This document shows, piece after piece, positions 15,497 through 23,970 of a DNA stretch of 27,354 nucleotides. The translations under genes and the position numbers were made by a program. The stretch lies in IMG/VR virus record IMGVR_UViG_3300013131_000206, positions 1-27,354 of that record; one strand, given 5' to 3'. Below the pieces are notes generated by a model that saw nothing but the letters and a program-made list of their open reading frames with translations, did not search any database and had not been told where the DNA came from. The stretch's first letter is position 1; each line of letters begins with the position of its first letter. This stretch comes from a virus.

Positions 15497-17647
15497 TTAT
15501 TCTCCAATTGGGGGGTCTGAATCTACATTTTGAGGCGAATATCCGCCAGGTGTATTTGGATCTCCGCCGATTGCAATTTTTTCTACTTCTGGAACATTTC
15601 CTTTAAAGTCACTTAACCAATTATTATTTCCTTGTTGAGGACGAGCTTGTTTATCAAATTCTTTAGCTAATGTGAAGAATCTTCCATTTTGTTCAGGTAA
15701 ATAATCCATTACTAGATTAAATTGACAAGTAACTCCAATTTTTAAAGGAACTTGCATCATGTGCGGATCATCTTCTATGTTAATTTCCCATGGAGCATCT
15801 ACTGCATATGTATATCCCAATGATGTTAATACTGCAGGTTGTTGTACAAATAAATCTCCAACCGTTAATCGCATCCATGGTGCTATCATTATATATGAAC
15901 TAGCATCATATGTTGGAGCGGTATATCCGGCCAATGCATTTAGTTTTCTGTATATAGGTTTAACTTCATCTCGATCTGTTGCATATACATCAAAACTTAT
16001 ACTTAAATCTCGACTATATCCGGTATAATGATAATTAGGATCGGCTCGTCCAATCATATTAATTGGAGTCCAATTGGCTGAAAATGAATCGTCTAGATTT
16101 GTAATTGCTGCGCGAAATACAATTATATTATCTTTATCGGTTTTTGAATCAGGGTTTCCGTTAAATAACGAAGGACCAGTAAAATAAAATTTTATAAAAT
16201 CTTGTGTAACTCCTAATTTATTTAATTGTTGCGTAAGCCACGAATCATCTTTAAAAAATTTTGGTTTCCAATCGTATGCAAAACGAAGAGGGCTTGATTT
16301 AAAATCTACAACATTAACTTTATCACCACGAAATGGAGTTGCTAATGATAAAGGATTTCTAGTTGCTAAAAACTCTTTATCTGTTGAACTCCATTTTGTT
16401 GCAACATGACTTGTTTGCGTAAAATCTGCTCGATATGCATATGGATTATCATGATCTCCCCAACCATATCCGGTAAGTCCCATTCCATCTAAATTAAATA
16501 CGCTATATGCACCCGCAGGACTTATTGATGCTGCAAGATAGGCACCCGCTTTCCATGAACCATGTGTTAATGCACTAGTACCATCTAAACGACGTTTTGT
16601 TAAATAGGCTACTGTTTGATTTGGTGTATTAAAATAATTTTCTGTTTGTCCTAAGTCATCAGCAGCTTGTTTATTTGCATCATCCGCTGATTTTTGTTGA
16701 CTAAAATTATTTCCTGGAAATGAAAATCTACTACGAAAGTCTGCTGCTTTTACTCCAGGAAATCTTTTTAATCGATTGAAAGGTAATGTAACATATGCTG
16801 CCGGCTTTACTCCGTCAGCTTGATCTAAAAATGAATTTCCAATTTGGGCTATTTGAGGTACTCCGGTAAACGATGCACCTATACTAATTCCAGTTCCGAT
16901 TGCTTGATTAGTAGCAGTATTAGGTGTTATATTTGTATTGTTATTTAATCCAATTAACAATTTTGCATTTTGTATTAATTTAGTTTCAGTTGCTGATCCT
17001 GTTATATCAAATGTAGCTGATTTATTGATTAAACTTTTACCAGTTGAATCTTGTGTTGGATTAAATGCTGGATTATTAGTTATTTTTGATTCTTGCGTAG
17101 TTGCAATATCAAATGGCTGTGTTGTATTAAGTTGGTTTACTGTAGGATTTAATATTGTATTTTCTTGCGTAGTTGCAATATCGAATGGCTGATTTGGATT
17201 GATTTGCCCTAATGTTGGATTTGGATTTGGTGTATCTGTTTCTAATTCAAACGGAAAAAGTGATAGCGGCAAACTTGGTGTTGGTATTTGACCTATCGTA
17301 GGATTAGTAATTACAGTTTCAGTTTCAGTTAAAATATCAAATGGGGTAACAAATTGACCTAGTGCATAATCCGTAGGATTTTGAAATCCTAGTAATTGAA
17401 TTGCTATTTTAAATTCTTGGTTTGTAGCAATATCAAATGGCTGATTTGAATTGACTTGTCCTAATGTTGGGTTAGTAATTACAGTTTCAGTTTCAGTTAA
17501 AATATTAAATGGTTGATTTGGATTGATTTGCCCTAATGTTGGGTTGTAAATTACAGTTTCAGTTTCAGTTAAAATATTATATGGTGTAACAAACTGCGAT
17601 AATGCTGCTACGGTAGGATTGGTTAATATTATGTTGTTATTTGGCAT
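15497..17647 (-). CDS. Baseplate/tail-tube junction protein with N-terminal repeats
   Basis: 716 residues. The C-terminal third (WTPINMIGRADPNYHYTGYS, then YATDRDEVKPIYRKLNALAG) resembles the tube-cap/tube-initiator class (T4 gp48 and gp54), in which a similar segment leads into tube-like beta structure. The first 210 residues are instead an array of about seven to eight imperfect 24-31 residue repeats with consensus NPTLGQINPNQPFDIATTQE. Between them is a linker with little predicted structure. It is nearly twice as long as T4 gp48 (364) or gp54 (320). It lies directly after the tape measure and before the gp53-like gene. Shine-Dalgarno AAGGA overlaps the tape-measure stop. The gp48/54 link is by motif and position only. 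Confidence 0.65.
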   Translation of the reverse strand: MPNNNIILTNPTVAALSQFVTPYNILTETETVIYNPTLGQINPNQPFNILTETETVITNPTLGQVNSNQPFDIATNQEFKIAIQLLGFQNPTDYALGQFVTPFDILTETETVITNPTIGQIPTPSLPLSLFPFELETDTPNPNPTLGQINPNQPFDIATTQENTILNPTVNQLNTTQPFDIATTQESKITNNPAFNPTQDSTGKSLINKSATFDITGSATETKLIQNAKLLIGLNNNTNITPNTATNQAIGTGISIGASFTGVPQIAQIGNSFLDQADGVKPAAYVTLPFNRLKRFPGVKAADFRSRFSFPGNNFSQQKSADDANKQAADDLGQTENYFNTPNQTVAYLTKRRLDGTSALTHGSWKAGAYLAASISPAGAYSVFNLDGMGLTGYGWGDHDNPYAYRADFTQTSHVATKWSSTDKEFLATRNPLSLATPFRGDKVNVVDFKSSPLRFAYDWKPKFFKDDSWLTQQLNKLGVTQDFIKFYFTGPSLFNGNPDSKTDKDNIIVFRAAITNLDDSFSANWTPINMIGRADPNYHYTGYSRDLSISFDVYATDRDEVKPIYRKLNALAGYTAPTYDASSYIMIAPWMRLTVGDLFVQQPAVLTSLGYTYAVDAPWEINIEDDPHMMQVPLKIGVTCQFNLVMDYLPEQNGRFFTLAKEFDKQARPQQGNNNWLSDFKGNVPEVEKIAIGGDPNTPGGYSPQNVDSDPPIGE
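17017..17640 (-). repeat. Coding tandem repeat array, about 72-93 bp units
   Basis: Seven to eight imperfect in-frame units in the 5' part of the tail-junction gene. Two classes alternate: PTLGQINPNQPFDIATTQE and PTLGQ...ILTETETVITN. DNA copies such as ACTGAAACTGAAACTGTAAT recur nearly unchanged, so some units are recent duplications. Confidence 0.8.
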
Positions 17648-17649
17648 CG

Positions 17650-19461
17650 TTATCCTTCATAATATGGACCATTTAATGTTGTTGCACCAAATACTGCTGA
17701 TGTATTGTTGTTTATATTAGTTACGGTAGTTCCGGAGCCTTTACTGTTGATTGCTGCAACAATCATGCGTCCTACTTGCATCATTACTGCAGATAAATTG
17801 TCTCCGTTTGCTGTATTGTTGTTTGTATCATTTACGGTAGTTGGATTTTGTAATGATGGATCAGTACCAGCTAATATTGTATCCTGTGGATCTAAAACGA
17901 ATGTTCCTGCTGGAGCTGAAATAATTGGAGCCGAACTGCCGGGTGGTATCATAACGTCCTGCTTTATTTCGGCATCAATAGCCTTCATATCATCAGATGT
18001 TGCAAGACTTGTGCTATCTAAACTTAAAGTTTCTGCTCCTTTCTTCCCCGTAGCGACTACTTCTGCAACTGCACCTCGTCCGACAAATGCAGGAGCTGCA
18101 GCTTCCAATGAAGCAAAATCAATTAATGCAGCTTGAAACTTTTCCATATTTTTATCATCTAATATGGCTTGTTTGTTTGCTTCAACTAATGCAGCTTGTT
18201 CTGTTGTTAACATAGCTTTCATTACAGCAGTTTGCTCAAATTGTAATACCAATTGTTGTTTTAAAATATCTTCTGTTCCGCGAGTATCAGTTGATTTTTT
18301 TAATTGTTTATATTGTTCATCTGATATTTCTCCTTGTTTTTTCATGTTTTCGACTGCATCTGAAAAGGCCGTGCCATCTAAATTCATTAAAACTTTGAGA
18401 TTTGAATCAGATTCTAATAATTTTTTCTTTTGAAGAGCTTTACTTAATTGTGCTTCGTCGATTCCTAATAATTTGGACATTTGTTGACGAGCAAACAAAT
18501 TGTTTTCTAAAGTATCGCCTTCTTGTTCTAAAATGGTGTTTAATGTATCAGCTTGTTTAGACATATCGCCCATCAATGTTGCTTGACGATACATGTTAGT
18601 CAAACTTTCGCCTGATTGTTGATCTACCAATCTGCGTCCAGATAATAATTGATATTCTAATTCATCGCCTATACTAGATTCAATGTTTAAAAGTTGTTCT
18701 CCAGCTCCAGCTAAATCATCTAAACTAAATCCTAATGCAGTTGCTTTTAATGTAGCAAGTTCTAAATTGCCTGGTAATTTTCCATATTGTAATTGAACTT
18801 CCGATCCTGCACTTGCAATACCTTCGATAACTTGTTGCATATAATCTACAGTATCAAATGCATCTTTATTTGCGCCAGCTACTGCATCGGCATTAGCTTT
18901 AAGTACGTTTTGAATTTCCTCTCCTAAATAAAGATATTTATCTGCATTTTCTCCCATTTTGGATGTATATAATGTAAATGCTTCAGCGGACTGTGCAGTT
19001 AATCCCATGTTTGTAGTTAGCATATCTTGAATACGTAACATTCCTTTATATTGACGATCATTTTCTTTACCATATTGCGTATACAATGGAAGCATCTTTT
19101 TAATATTAACTGCATACGTAGCCATTTGTTTGCTAGTTGCACCTAGGCCGTCTTGAAAACTAAGAATTGACTGTGCTAATTTAGCAGTTTGAGTACTCGT
19201 TAATCTAAACCCTTCTTGTAGATCTTTATTTCGCTTTTCTAATACTAATGTTGAATTATTTAATTTAGCGTATGCGCCAATCAAAGCTTCCTGTTTGCCA
19301 ATATAATCATCAAATCCGCGATTTAACTGATTTACTTGTACAAATGCATCGGCCATTTGAGCGGCCATTTTGGCGTTTGCTGCTGAATATTTCCCGGTTG
19401 CTATTGCAGCATGTGCAGCGGTACCTAACATGTTACTTAAACTATCAATGAATCCGGGCAT
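17650..19461 (-). CDS. Tail tape measure protein
   Basis: 603 residues, almost wholly alpha-helical and Ala/Gln/Leu-rich, with long stretches of predicted coil (residues about 10-120 and 330-420) and a Pro/Gly/Asn-rich C-terminus (VTNINNNTSAVFG). It lies between the chaperone locus and the baseplate cap gene, the fixed place of tape measures in tailed phages. T4 gp29 has 590 residues for a tail of about 98 nm, so a tail of similar length is expected. The N-terminus MPGFIDSLSNMLGTAAHAA may be amphipathic. A copy of the late promoter-like element lies 15 nt upstream of the ATG; the Shine-Dalgarno is weak (AAAAGA). Confidence 0.8.
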   Translation of the reverse strand: MPGFIDSLSNMLGTAAHAAIATGKYSAANAKMAAQMADAFVQVNQLNRGFDDYIGKQEALIGAYAKLNNSTLVLEKRNKDLQEGFRLTSTQTAKLAQSILSFQDGLGATSKQMATYAVNIKKMLPLYTQYGKENDRQYKGMLRIQDMLTTNMGLTAQSAEAFTLYTSKMGENADKYLYLGEEIQNVLKANADAVAGANKDAFDTVDYMQQVIEGIASAGSEVQLQYGKLPGNLELATLKATALGFSLDDLAGAGEQLLNIESSIGDELEYQLLSGRRLVDQQSGESLTNMYRQATLMGDMSKQADTLNTILEQEGDTLENNLFARQQMSKLLGIDEAQLSKALQKKKLLESDSNLKVLMNLDGTAFSDAVENMKKQGEISDEQYKQLKKSTDTRGTEDILKQQLVLQFEQTAVMKAMLTTEQAALVEANKQAILDDKNMEKFQAALIDFASLEAAAPAFVGRGAVAEVVATGKKGAETLSLDSTSLATSDDMKAIDAEIKQDVMIPPGSSAPIISAPAGTFVLDPQDTILAGTDPSLQNPTTVNDTNNNTANGDNLSAVMMQVGRMIVAAINSKGSGTTVTNINNNTSAVFGATTLNGPYYEG

Positions 19462-19476
19462 GATATAATCTTTTAA

Positions 19477-19486
19477 TATAAATATC
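19477..19486 (-). promoter_or_regulatory. Recurrent element GATATTTATA, candidate late promoter
   Basis: Exact minus-strand copy, 15 nt before the tape-measure ATG at 19461 and just after the stop of the second chaperone frame. Confidence 0.5.
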
Positions 19487-19492
19487 TAGATT

Positions 19493-19795
19493 TTAGGTTT
19501 TGGAAGATGTCGGAACTTTGCTAGTTTTTGTGCGCATTTTTCTTTTTTGTTCTTCGATAGCTTTAGTTTGATCTTCAATAATCTTGTTGACTTTGCTTAT
19601 ATAAAATCTTCGAAGAAATATTGGCATATTGTATACAGTATCCCAATCCCATCGCCCAGCACCGTGCCAAATTAAATTGAATAGATTTTCATGAAGTTTT
19701 ATTCGATCAACTGGTTTAAAACCAAAAAAAGTCTGGTCCAACTTGAAATCGCGCAGTGAAGGTGCTCCCATCTTCACCTTCAAATTCATAATCAT
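19493..19795 (-). CDS. Second frame of the tail assembly chaperone locus (probable frameshift extension)
   Basis: The open frame overlaps the 3' end of the 253-residue gene by 80 nt. The conserved-looking part starts at the overlap's end: FGFKPVDRIKLHENLFNLI, then NMPIFLRRFYISKV and a charged helix, a pattern seen in short chaperone-type proteins next to the tape measure. The ATG at 19795 has no Shine-Dalgarno; an ATG at 19771 has a weak one (AAGGTG). The two frames share a T7 run at 19724-19730, where a +1 (or -2) slip on UUU before UGG would yield a fusion of about 327 residues. The position between tube and tape measure is that of the lambda G/GT and similar frameshifted chaperones. Independent initiation is the alternative. 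Confidence 0.72.
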   Translation of the reverse strand: MIMNLKVKMGAPSLRDFKLDQTFFGFKPVDRIKLHENLFNLIWHGAGRWDWDTVYNMPIFLRRFYISKVNKIIEDQTKAIEEQKRKMRTKTSKVPTSSKT

Positions 19796-20477
19796 AATTT
19801 AAACCAGGTGCATTATCTGCATAAAATAAACGAAATTCTTTAGCATCTCGAGCAAGGAATTCGTATCGCAAAAAGTTTTCAATATCAGTTTCTTTGCGAG
19901 AACCATTTACTTCACATATCATGTTTTTCATTAAACCCGATACTGTAAATTCTTCGTCTTTAAATGTTGTTGTATATCTAAATTTTATGCTAGTAGTATC
20001 ATTTACTTGGTATGTAAATTCTCCGGCATCATCAGATTCTAACGTAAATGGTTTATGACCAATTTTATTTAAATCAACAATGCGACTTAAATCTTTTTTA
20101 GATTCTGGATCTTGTACTGTTACGGGATATTCTGATCCGTATGATGCAATTCTAGAATAAACAATCAATGCATCTCGATCTTGCGGTGATAAATCTTTTG
20201 ATTTGATAGGCGTTAATAAGATTGCATCAATAAGTTTATCAAACAAGATTCCAGATTGCAAATAACTCGAATTGGTTAAAATATCCTCATCATATGCAGT
20301 CATATAACGTATTTCTACTTTGCCTTCTCGCAACAAACTAGATTTAGGATAAATCAATCCTTTACTTGGTAGATTGATTACGATGCTAGGTAATTTGCTT
20401 TTTTGTTGATTTTCATATTGCTGACGAGCAATATTTACGATGTCTTGATTTGCTAAACGTGTTGTCACTTTACTCAT
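19716..20477 (-). CDS. Tail assembly chaperone / T4 gp26-like baseplate protein
   Basis: 253 residues. An N-terminal helix leads to the signature LPSKGLIYP, then a beta strand with VEIRYMTAYDEDILTN, a pattern of the family that holds T4 gp26 (T4 baseplate protein). A helical segment follows (FDKLIDAILLTPIKSKDLSP, then DRDALIVYSRIASYGSEYPV) and then a beta domain. The end GPDFFWF lies over a T7 run shared with the next frame. By position, between tube and tape measure, it matches the chaperone that coats the tape measure before tube polymerisation. I name both roles because I cannot separate the gp26 family from chaperones by sight. The Shine-Dalgarno AAAGGAA is clear; a GC-rich hairpin sits upstream. 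Confidence 0.75.
   Translation of the reverse strand: MSKVTTRLANQDIVNIARQQYENQQKSKLPSIVINLPSKGLIYPKSSLLREGKVEIRYMTAYDEDILTNSSYLQSGILFDKLIDAILLTPIKSKDLSPQDRDALIVYSRIASYGSEYPVTVQDPESKKDLSRIVDLNKIGHKPFTLESDDAGEFTYQVNDTTSIKFRYTTTFKDEEFTVSGLMKNMICEVNGSRKETDIENFLRYEFLARDAKEFRLFYADNAPGLNYDYEFEGEDGSTFTARFQVGPDFFWF
19724..19730 (-). promoter_or_regulatory. Candidate programmed frameshift site
   Basis: The coding strand reads GAC TTT TTT TGG TTT TAA in the upstream frame. A +1 slip of the UUU-decoding tRNA in the T7 run enters the downstream frame at GGT TTT AAA. The upstream stop is three codons further. Confidence 0.45.
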
Positions 20478-20498
20478 TATTTCCTTTATAACTTAATT

Positions 20499-20517
20499 AA
20501 AGGGGGCTTTCGCCCCC
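20499..20517 (-). terminator. GC-rich hairpin after the tube gene, likely partial terminator
   Basis: 6-bp GC stem GGGGGC/GCCCCC (arms 20502-20507 and 20512-20517) with a GAAA tetraloop on the minus strand, followed by only TTT. On the plus strand the same hairpin is followed by a longer T-rich stretch. It lies between tube and chaperone genes and could lower expression downstream of the abundant tube protein. Confidence 0.65.
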
Positions 20518-20531
20518 GTGTTGTTTTTTTA

Positions 20532-21053
20532 TTAGAAGTTCAAGAACGCATAATCATATCGGATAGTCAATTCAATTTCTTGAACTGCATCTGATGTCCA
20601 ATCAAATGTTCCAAACGCTGCATCCGTGATGAATGCTCCACTTAATACCCATTCTTCAATAATCTCACCTAATGGTGAAAGTTGATGAAGTTTAATTTCT
20701 TTTTTATAAAATGTAGAATAACCATTACGTCCCGTTTTAGATTCATGATGCAAACGAACCCATTCCATTACTGATTGTGCTGCAGATGGAACAATTGCAT
20801 CATACAATGTCATTGTAATGGTACTCCATTCTGATTTGCCTTTTACGTAACGTTTAACGTTAATCATGTCCAATGCAACTTCGCCGTTTGTAATAGTCGG
20901 TTTTCCAGATGCTTTAACTAGGTGCGATGGAATATCATCAACTACCAATATAAATTGATGTTGCCGTTTTGGTTCCCAATTATATGCCAAGTTAAATAAA
21001 TCAGCACCTTCGTAATTGTCTAATTGTCCGTTTAAATAATCTCCTAATGCCAT
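20532..21053 (-). CDS. gp19: Tail tube protein, T4 gp19 type
   Basis: 173 residues, close to T4 gp19 (163). Sequence blocks fit the family: FNLAYNWEPKRQHQFILVVD near the N-terminus, then beta strands (VALDMINVKRYVKGKSEWS, ITMTLYDAIVPSAAQSVMEWV) and the closing strand IELTIRYDYAFLNF. It forms the stacked hexameric inner tube that the sheath contracts around. It follows the sheath gene but is separated from it by a strong terminator and a promoter-like element, so it is probably transcribed on its own as well. Shine-Dalgarno AAGGACC is present. Confidence 0.9.
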   Translation of the reverse strand: MALGDYLNGQLDNYEGADLFNLAYNWEPKRQHQFILVVDDIPSHLVKASGKPTITNGEVALDMINVKRYVKGKSEWSTITMTLYDAIVPSAAQSVMEWVRLHHESKTGRNGYSTFYKKEIKLHQLSPLGEIIEEWVLSGAFITDAAFGTFDWTSDAVQEIELTIRYDYAFLNF

Positions 21054-21072
21054 TTTTGGTCCTTTTATTTAT

Positions 21073-21082
21073 TATAAATATC
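21073..21082 (-). promoter_or_regulatory. Recurrent element GATATTTATA, candidate late promoter
   Basis: Exact minus-strand copy between the sheath terminator and the tube gene, 19 nt before its ATG. Placement between a terminator and a gene start is the best support for a promoter role. Confidence 0.6.
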
Positions 21083-21089
21083 AGCAACA

Positions 21090-21120
21090 TAAAAAAAGGT
21101 AGAACTAAAGTCCTACCTTT
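21090..21120 (-). terminator. Rho-independent terminator after the sheath gene
   Basis: 8-bp stem AAAGGTAG/CTACCTTT (arms 21095-21102 and 21113-21120) with a 10-nt loop, followed on the minus strand by T residues. Confidence 0.85.
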
Positions 21121-21139
21121 CTAAATTTTTATTTAACGA

Positions 21140-23614
21140 TTATGCTCCTCCCGGGAAAGCTGCACCTGTTGCTTGAATATTAAAATCCAACACAATAAAT
21201 TCAGCCGTACGAGTTGGTTGCAAAAAGATTTGTCCGTAAAGGATATTTTGATCAATTAAATCCGGGGTATTATTTGTTTGATCCATAATAACTCGGAATG
21301 CATATAATCCTTGACGAGCTTTTACTCCTTCCATATACGGATTCACAATGTTTAAGAATCTGCTTCTTGTAGCTGTGGTGTTTTGTTCAAATACCAAAAA
21401 TCTAGTTGAAGATGCAATAAACTTTTTAAGTTCGATTAGCAAACGACGAACATTGATTCGATCTAATGCACTTGGACGAGCTTGCAATGTCTTTTGACCA
21501 AATACCACTTTTCCTTGCACTGAGAAGTTTGCAATCGGATTAACTCGTGCTGCATACAATGTATCGCGATCTGCTTGAGTCAATTGCTTATATGTATTGT
21601 TTACGCCAATTAATCCGCCCCTAGTTAAACCAGCCGGTGCATACCATGGAGCCGCAGTTCTATCATTTTGTGCTAATACTCCTGCAATTCTTACTGAAGG
21701 TGGTACATACCAATCTCCCCCTTCGTAATTTTTAGAAACGCCTAACCATGGCCAATATGTTGCAGTATAATTGCTATCTAAACCAGTTACTTGATTAACA
21801 ACTGTTGCTATATTATCTGTTATTGCATTTGAATCCATAATATAAAAAGTGTCTTGTCGATTACTTGCCAATGTTCTTGCAGCTGATGTTACATTGGAAT
21901 GCAAACTGTCAATGATTCCTGGTGTAACTAACATGTTCATATCATAGTAGTCTGTATTACTTAGCAAAGAGAATGCTTTGTTGTATGCAACTGTACCAGT
22001 ACTGGTTGAAGTTGAACAATCAAATCCAAAACTGTTTGTAGCAGTAATGTATTCTCCTGAATATTTTTTCTGATTTGGTTTTGCTCCATCAAATCCGCCT
22101 TGGAATGGTACAACAAAATTTCTTGTATCTAATTTAACATTGCTAGCAATTGATCCTGATACTAATGCTGCCTCAATTGATCCGGTATAATATGCACTTG
22201 CAAGTCCCGGAGGAAAAGCAGCTATCGTAGCTTGTGCAACATTTCCTAAATAAAAGTCTGCATTGCTACCTGTATTAGAACCAGATGTTGGAATTGGTGC
22301 TAAATAATTAATATTATCTGGATTTGCTGCGCTAAAATCAAAATTAAATCCGAAACATGTTGTTAATGCAGTTTGCGTAGTTTGATATGATGCTGATGGA
22401 AACAAGAAGCTTCCAGATAATGTTGCAATTGGTGAATTCAATGCACGGAATCCGAATGGTACATATGTTTTTGAATATGTTTTATTTGAAACACCTTTAT
22501 CAACTTCTACCCGTACAAATTTTGATAAGTTAGGATAATCACCTGTTATTACCAATTCATTTGCATTGTTAATACTTTGATAACGATCACCAATTTTCTT
22601 TACAATATAATTTGGAGATGCTGGATTCAAATTACAGTTTTGAAATATTTCTACAACATCACGTAAACTGTCAGTGTCATTAGAAGAATATGGAGAACCT
22701 AATGCAGCAAGTTGTGTTTGATTTACTCGTCGCAATTCTACCGTAAATGAACCATAGCCATCGGGATCACCAGTTTCTGTAGAAGTTCGTATATCGCGAA
22801 TACCAACCTTAATTTCATAATTTACAGATGTTCCATGAGACAATGTATGGAATCTAAACAAATCGTTGGTTACGGATCCGGCTTTTTGTGAAGTAATCCA
22901 TGGAGTTGATGCAATGTTATAATCTTGCAAATATTCATGATTACTAATGATTTGCATTGACATTGTAACTTTAGTAATATCTGCAAATAATGATGTTACT
23001 GTTTTGTTTTCATACTGAACATATACTGGATATTGATTTGAATTTGGTGATTTTCCAAAAACGGTTGTAATGTAATCATTTGCCGATGTTACAATCGATG
23101 CTGAAATGTTTGCAGTTTTTGCAAATGCTCCAGAAAATCCAATAGCCGAATCGGCACCATATGCATATGAACCAGATAGTGTTAATGCAAATCTGCCGTT
23201 AGTATCAGCATTTAATATTGATGTTTGAAATACATTGGTTGCTCCGTCGGTTGTAACGGGACGTGTTGGATGTAATATATGTGTTGCATATTTTACAGAT
23301 GCAGACTCAGCACAAATTGCTAATGCTCCATTTGTTAACTTATATCCATCTTCATATAATAAACGTGTTACTGTAATTACATTTCCACCTTTACTTAAAT
23401 AATCATCAACAACGTGTGGCACATATGAATTTGGAGTAAAACTTCCAAATATTGCCGTAAAGTCGTTCATTGATGAAATTTGCGTAGGGACTAGTGCAGG
23501 GCCTTTTACTGTTGGTCCTATCACAGCGGCACCTATTTGTGCAATTGCACCTGGTAAAAACGATTGATCAATCTCTTTTGTAAATACCCCAGGTGATACT
23601 ATTCTTTCTGCCAT
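21140..23614 (-). CDS. gp18: Tail sheath protein, T4 gp18 type
   Basis: 824 residues. The N-terminus holds the sheath signature SPGVFTKEID (residues 7-16) followed by AAVIGPTVKGPAL. The C-terminal part (ARVNPIANFSVQGKVVFGQK, then DRINVRRLLIELKKFI and LDFNIQATG) is the conserved core by which sheath subunits are woven together. It is longer than T4 gp18 (659); the extra length is in the Ser/Thr/Asn-rich middle, probably surface domains. The contractile sheath drives the tube through the cell envelope. Strong Shine-Dalgarno AGGAG precedes the ATG, with a promoter-like element upstream and a terminator downstream, so the gene can be expressed alone at a high level. Confidence 0.93.
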   Translation of the reverse strand: MAERIVSPGVFTKEIDQSFLPGAIAQIGAAVIGPTVKGPALVPTQISSMNDFTAIFGSFTPNSYVPHVVDDYLSKGGNVITVTRLLYEDGYKLTNGALAICAESASVKYATHILHPTRPVTTDGATNVFQTSILNADTNGRFALTLSGSYAYGADSAIGFSGAFAKTANISASIVTSANDYITTVFGKSPNSNQYPVYVQYENKTVTSLFADITKVTMSMQIISNHEYLQDYNIASTPWITSQKAGSVTNDLFRFHTLSHGTSVNYEIKVGIRDIRTSTETGDPDGYGSFTVELRRVNQTQLAALGSPYSSNDTDSLRDVVEIFQNCNLNPASPNYIVKKIGDRYQSINNANELVITGDYPNLSKFVRVEVDKGVSNKTYSKTYVPFGFRALNSPIATLSGSFLFPSASYQTTQTALTTCFGFNFDFSAANPDNINYLAPIPTSGSNTGSNADFYLGNVAQATIAAFPPGLASAYYTGSIEAALVSGSIASNVKLDTRNFVVPFQGGFDGAKPNQKKYSGEYITATNSFGFDCSTSTSTGTVAYNKAFSLLSNTDYYDMNMLVTPGIIDSLHSNVTSAARTLASNRQDTFYIMDSNAITDNIATVVNQVTGLDSNYTATYWPWLGVSKNYEGGDWYVPPSVRIAGVLAQNDRTAAPWYAPAGLTRGGLIGVNNTYKQLTQADRDTLYAARVNPIANFSVQGKVVFGQKTLQARPSALDRINVRRLLIELKKFIASSTRFLVFEQNTTATRSRFLNIVNPYMEGVKARQGLYAFRVIMDQTNNTPDLIDQNILYGQIFLQPTRTAEFIVLDFNIQATGAAFPGGA

Positions 23615-23634
23615 TTAAACTCCTATGATTTTCT

Positions 23635-23645
23635 TATAAATATAA
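23635..23645 (-). promoter_or_regulatory. Recurrent element TTATATTTATA, candidate late promoter
   Basis: Minus-strand copy 20 nt before the sheath ATG at 23614, just after the stop of the coiled-coil gene. Confidence 0.55.
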
Positions 23646-23662
23646 ACATCATTTGCCAAACC

Positions 23663-23932
23663 TTAGGCAGTTGGAGTAAATGTTCCTTGAGCAATATTTA
23701 TTTCGCCATCGCCGTAACGTTCTCGCATCTTTTCTAAAAGTGCTTGTTCTTGTTTTTGCAAGTCGCTAAACGTTTGTATGTATTTTGCACGTTCTGCCTC
23801 TAACAAATCAAATCGTTGTTTTAGTGCATGTTCTTCAAGATAAATATTACCTAATGTTTGTGAATTTTTTGCAAATGCATCGCGAAGCTGCGTAATTTCA
23901 TCTACATGTTCTTTATCTAATTTTCGAGTCAT
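23663..23932 (-). CDS. Small coiled-coil protein, conserved in this phage type
   Basis: 89 residues, predicted long helix (residues about 5-70, heptad-like, rich in E/K/Q/L) followed by RYGDGEINIAQGTFTP. The start RKLDKEHVDEI and the end INIAQGTF recall, from memory, a small protein next to sheath genes in uncultured marine phages; its function is unknown to me. It lies directly upstream of the sheath gene with AAAGG as Shine-Dalgarno. A role in the virion or in assembly is inferred only from location. Confidence 0.72.
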   Translation of the reverse strand: MTRKLDKEHVDEITQLRDAFAKNSQTLGNIYLEEHALKQRFDLLEAERAKYIQTFSDLQKQEQALLEKMRERYGDGEINIAQGTFTPTA

Positions 23933-23970
23933 AATAACCTTTTCTTGATATTATAAAGAATTTATATCAA

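Noticed and set aside
17017-17640. CRISPR-like repeated DNA
   Set aside because: The repeats are in frame with the baseplate gene, imperfect, variable in spacing and without unique spacers; they are coding repeats.
17705-18136. Plus-strand open frame of 143 codons
   Set aside because: Antisense to the tape measure gene; its Ala/Val/Ser-rich content mirrors the Ala-rich coding of the real gene.
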